Origin: Albimonas sp963977235
Lineage (GTDB): Bacteria; Pseudomonadota; Alphaproteobacteria; Rhodobacterales; Rhodobacteraceae
Length of the DNA: 64,000 bases
Direction of reading: 5' to 3'
Assembly (NCBI RefSeq): GCF_963977235.1
Contig: NZ_CAXBOD010000012.1
Span: 1-64,000 of the forward strand
The position numbers and the translations under genes were made by a program. The notes below the pieces were generated by a model. It was not told the DNA's origin, ran no database searches, and saw only the letters and a list, made by a program, of their open reading frames with translations. Positions 63,079 to 64,000 of this stretch are shown piece by piece (the first letter of the stretch is position 1; each line of letters starts with the position of its first letter).

Positions 63079-64000
63079 TCAGCCGCGCGGGCGAGGGGCT
63101 CGCGGGATCGTCGAGGCGTCGAGCGCGGCGTCGCTTGCGCGGGGCAGGGCCTCCGAGCCGGTCTCGTCGCCGGGAGTCGCGGGGGCGTCGGCGGCGCGTG
63201 GCGGCGTCGGGCGCCGCGGGGCGGGATCTTCGTCCGTGCGGGCCTCGCGGGCGGGGTCGGGGGCGTCCGGCGTCGGCGGGGCCGAGGGCGCGCGCGGGGG
63301 CGGCGAGGGCAGCGGCCCCTGCGAGGGCGGCCCGCCGCTCGCGGTCTCGACCCGCGTCAGCATCTGGGGGACCAGCGACTCCGAGAAGCCGGCCAGGAAG
63401 CTCCAGATCATCAGCAGCGACACGTCCTTGTTGGGCACGTAGATGCCGAACTTCTGCGCGGGGTCCGGCGCGGGGCCCGCGTCCACACCCAGGCTCACCT
63501 TGGCGAAGGCCAGCGTGTCGAGGTTGGGGATCGCGACGCCGGTGATCAGCCCGGTCTCGAAGAAGAAGTACAGGATCGAGGCCCCGCCGCCCCCCACCAG
63601 CAGCCGCATCAGGATCTGCACCTTCGAGGAGATCGCCTGCATCTCCTCGATGCTGCGCGCCGCGATGGTCTTGGAGAACACCAGCGTCGAGAAGCTGCCC
63701 CCCATCAGCCCCGCCAGGATCGCCGTAAGCAGTCCCGAGTAGCCGCCCCCCGAATCCCGGGTCACCGCCAGCAGGTCCAGGCCGACCTGGTCGGCGACCG
63801 AGTCCGGGCGGATGAACAGCACCGAGAGGAACAGGAACAGCGTCAGCAGGAACGCCTGGTTCAGCCGCAGGCGATAGCGCCCGGCGAGCCGGTCGATCTC
63901 GACCCGCACCGAGCGGCGCCACTGGTCGGCCACCACCGCCTGGCGCAGCAGCGCCCGCGCCCGCCCCAGGTCGGGCGCGGGCGGATCGAGCGCCTCTCGG
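63079..64000 (-). CDS. Membrane protein of unknown function (5' end outside window)
   Basis: At least 307 residues; the reading frame is open to the right edge, so the N-terminus is missing. Two or three hydrophobic segments are visible: AFLLTLFLFLSVLFI, GLLTAILAGLMGGSFSTLVF and ILMRLLVGGGGASILYFFFETGLI. A Pro/Ala/Asp-rich tail of about 100 residues follows the last one. I do not recognise a family. The phrase SFLAGFSESLVPQMLTRVE lies at the border between the membrane part and the tail. Confidence 0.7.
   Translation of the reverse strand, partial: REALDPPAPDLGRARALLRQAVVADQWRRSVRVEIDRLAGRYRLRLNQAFLLTLFLFLSVLFIRPDSVADQVGLDLLAVTRDSGGGYSGLLTAILAGLMGGSFSTLVFSKTIAARSIEEMQAISSKVQILMRLLVGGGGASILYFFFETGLITGVAIPNLDTLAFAKVSLGVDAGPAPDPAQKFGIYVPNKDVSLLMIWSFLAGFSESLVPQMLTRVETASGGPPSQGPLPSPPPRAPSAPPTPDAPDPAREARTDEDPAPRRPTPPRAADAPATPGDETGSEALPRASDAALDASTIPRAPRPRG

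Overview
The window is chromosomal DNA of a very high-GC alphaproteobacterium, most likely a member of the Rhodobacterales. Four things point there: the gene neighbourhoods (ccmF-ccmH-enoyl-CoA hydratase, olsB-olsA, the ChpT phosphotransferase beside DUF3553, yicC-gmk, perM-hda-ppk-ppx, proS-lolC-lolD, DUF177 opposite bamE), a VPLPA-CTERM protein, a short form of prolyl-tRNA synthetase, and a CtrA-type motif. I saw no rRNA, tRNA, CRISPR array, insertion sequence or prophage. The content is mostly housekeeping, with a few insertions and one decayed gene.

Layout. 1-9 kb: a YihY/BrkB membrane protein, then cytochrome c maturation genes (ccmE, ccmF, ccmH). Two unrelated genes (PhzF-like; homocysteine methyltransferase-like) sit between ccmE and ccmF. 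An enoyl-CoA hydratase and a predicted HNH restriction endonuclease follow. 9-17.6 kb: an oversized error-prone polymerase DnaE2 with two low-complexity insertions, a formate/nitrite-type transporter, a second enoyl-CoA hydratase, a broken quinone oxidoreductase, and a serine-glyoxylate-type aminotransferase. 17.6-25 kb: ileS behind a structured leader, a small membrane protein, transketolase, and a coiled-coil/ZapA cell-division pair. 25-32.4 kb: a PAS protein, yicC-gmk-gamma carbonic anhydrase, chpT/DUF3553, olsBA (ornithine lipid synthesis) and a ThiE-like protein. 32.7-42.4 kb: a short-chain-fatty-acyl-type XRE regulator divergent from a complete HAAT-type ABC transporter, which is followed by acetyl-CoA synthetase and a thioesterase. 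42.4-48 kb: a serine acetyltransferase-like protein, ribD, nrdR, glyA, with a lower-GC VPLPA-CTERM gene between nrdR and glyA. 48-56 kb: NAD kinase, LysE, an AI-2E-family permease, Hda, Ppk, Ppx. 56-64 kb: ProS, LolC/E, LolD, DUF177, BamE, an MFS transporter, DUF2147, and a partial membrane protein running off the right edge.

How genes work together. Seven gene pairs overlap by 4 nt (ATGA or GTGA) or 8 nt, so translational coupling is common here. The clearest functional units are haem attachment to c-type cytochromes (ccm), ornithine lipid synthesis (olsBA), carbon import and activation (ABC transporter plus Acs, probably under the XRE regulator), polyphosphate metabolism with replication control (hda-ppk-ppx), and outer-membrane biogenesis (lolC-lolD, bamE).

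I found no clearly new multi-gene system. The most unusual signals are non-coding or intragenic: the ileS leader with alternative pairings, a 57-bp dispersed repeat with paired compensating differences, a perfect CtrA box followed by an intrinsic terminator, a 28-bp hairpin and nested inverted repeats beside glyA, and the insertions inside DnaE2.
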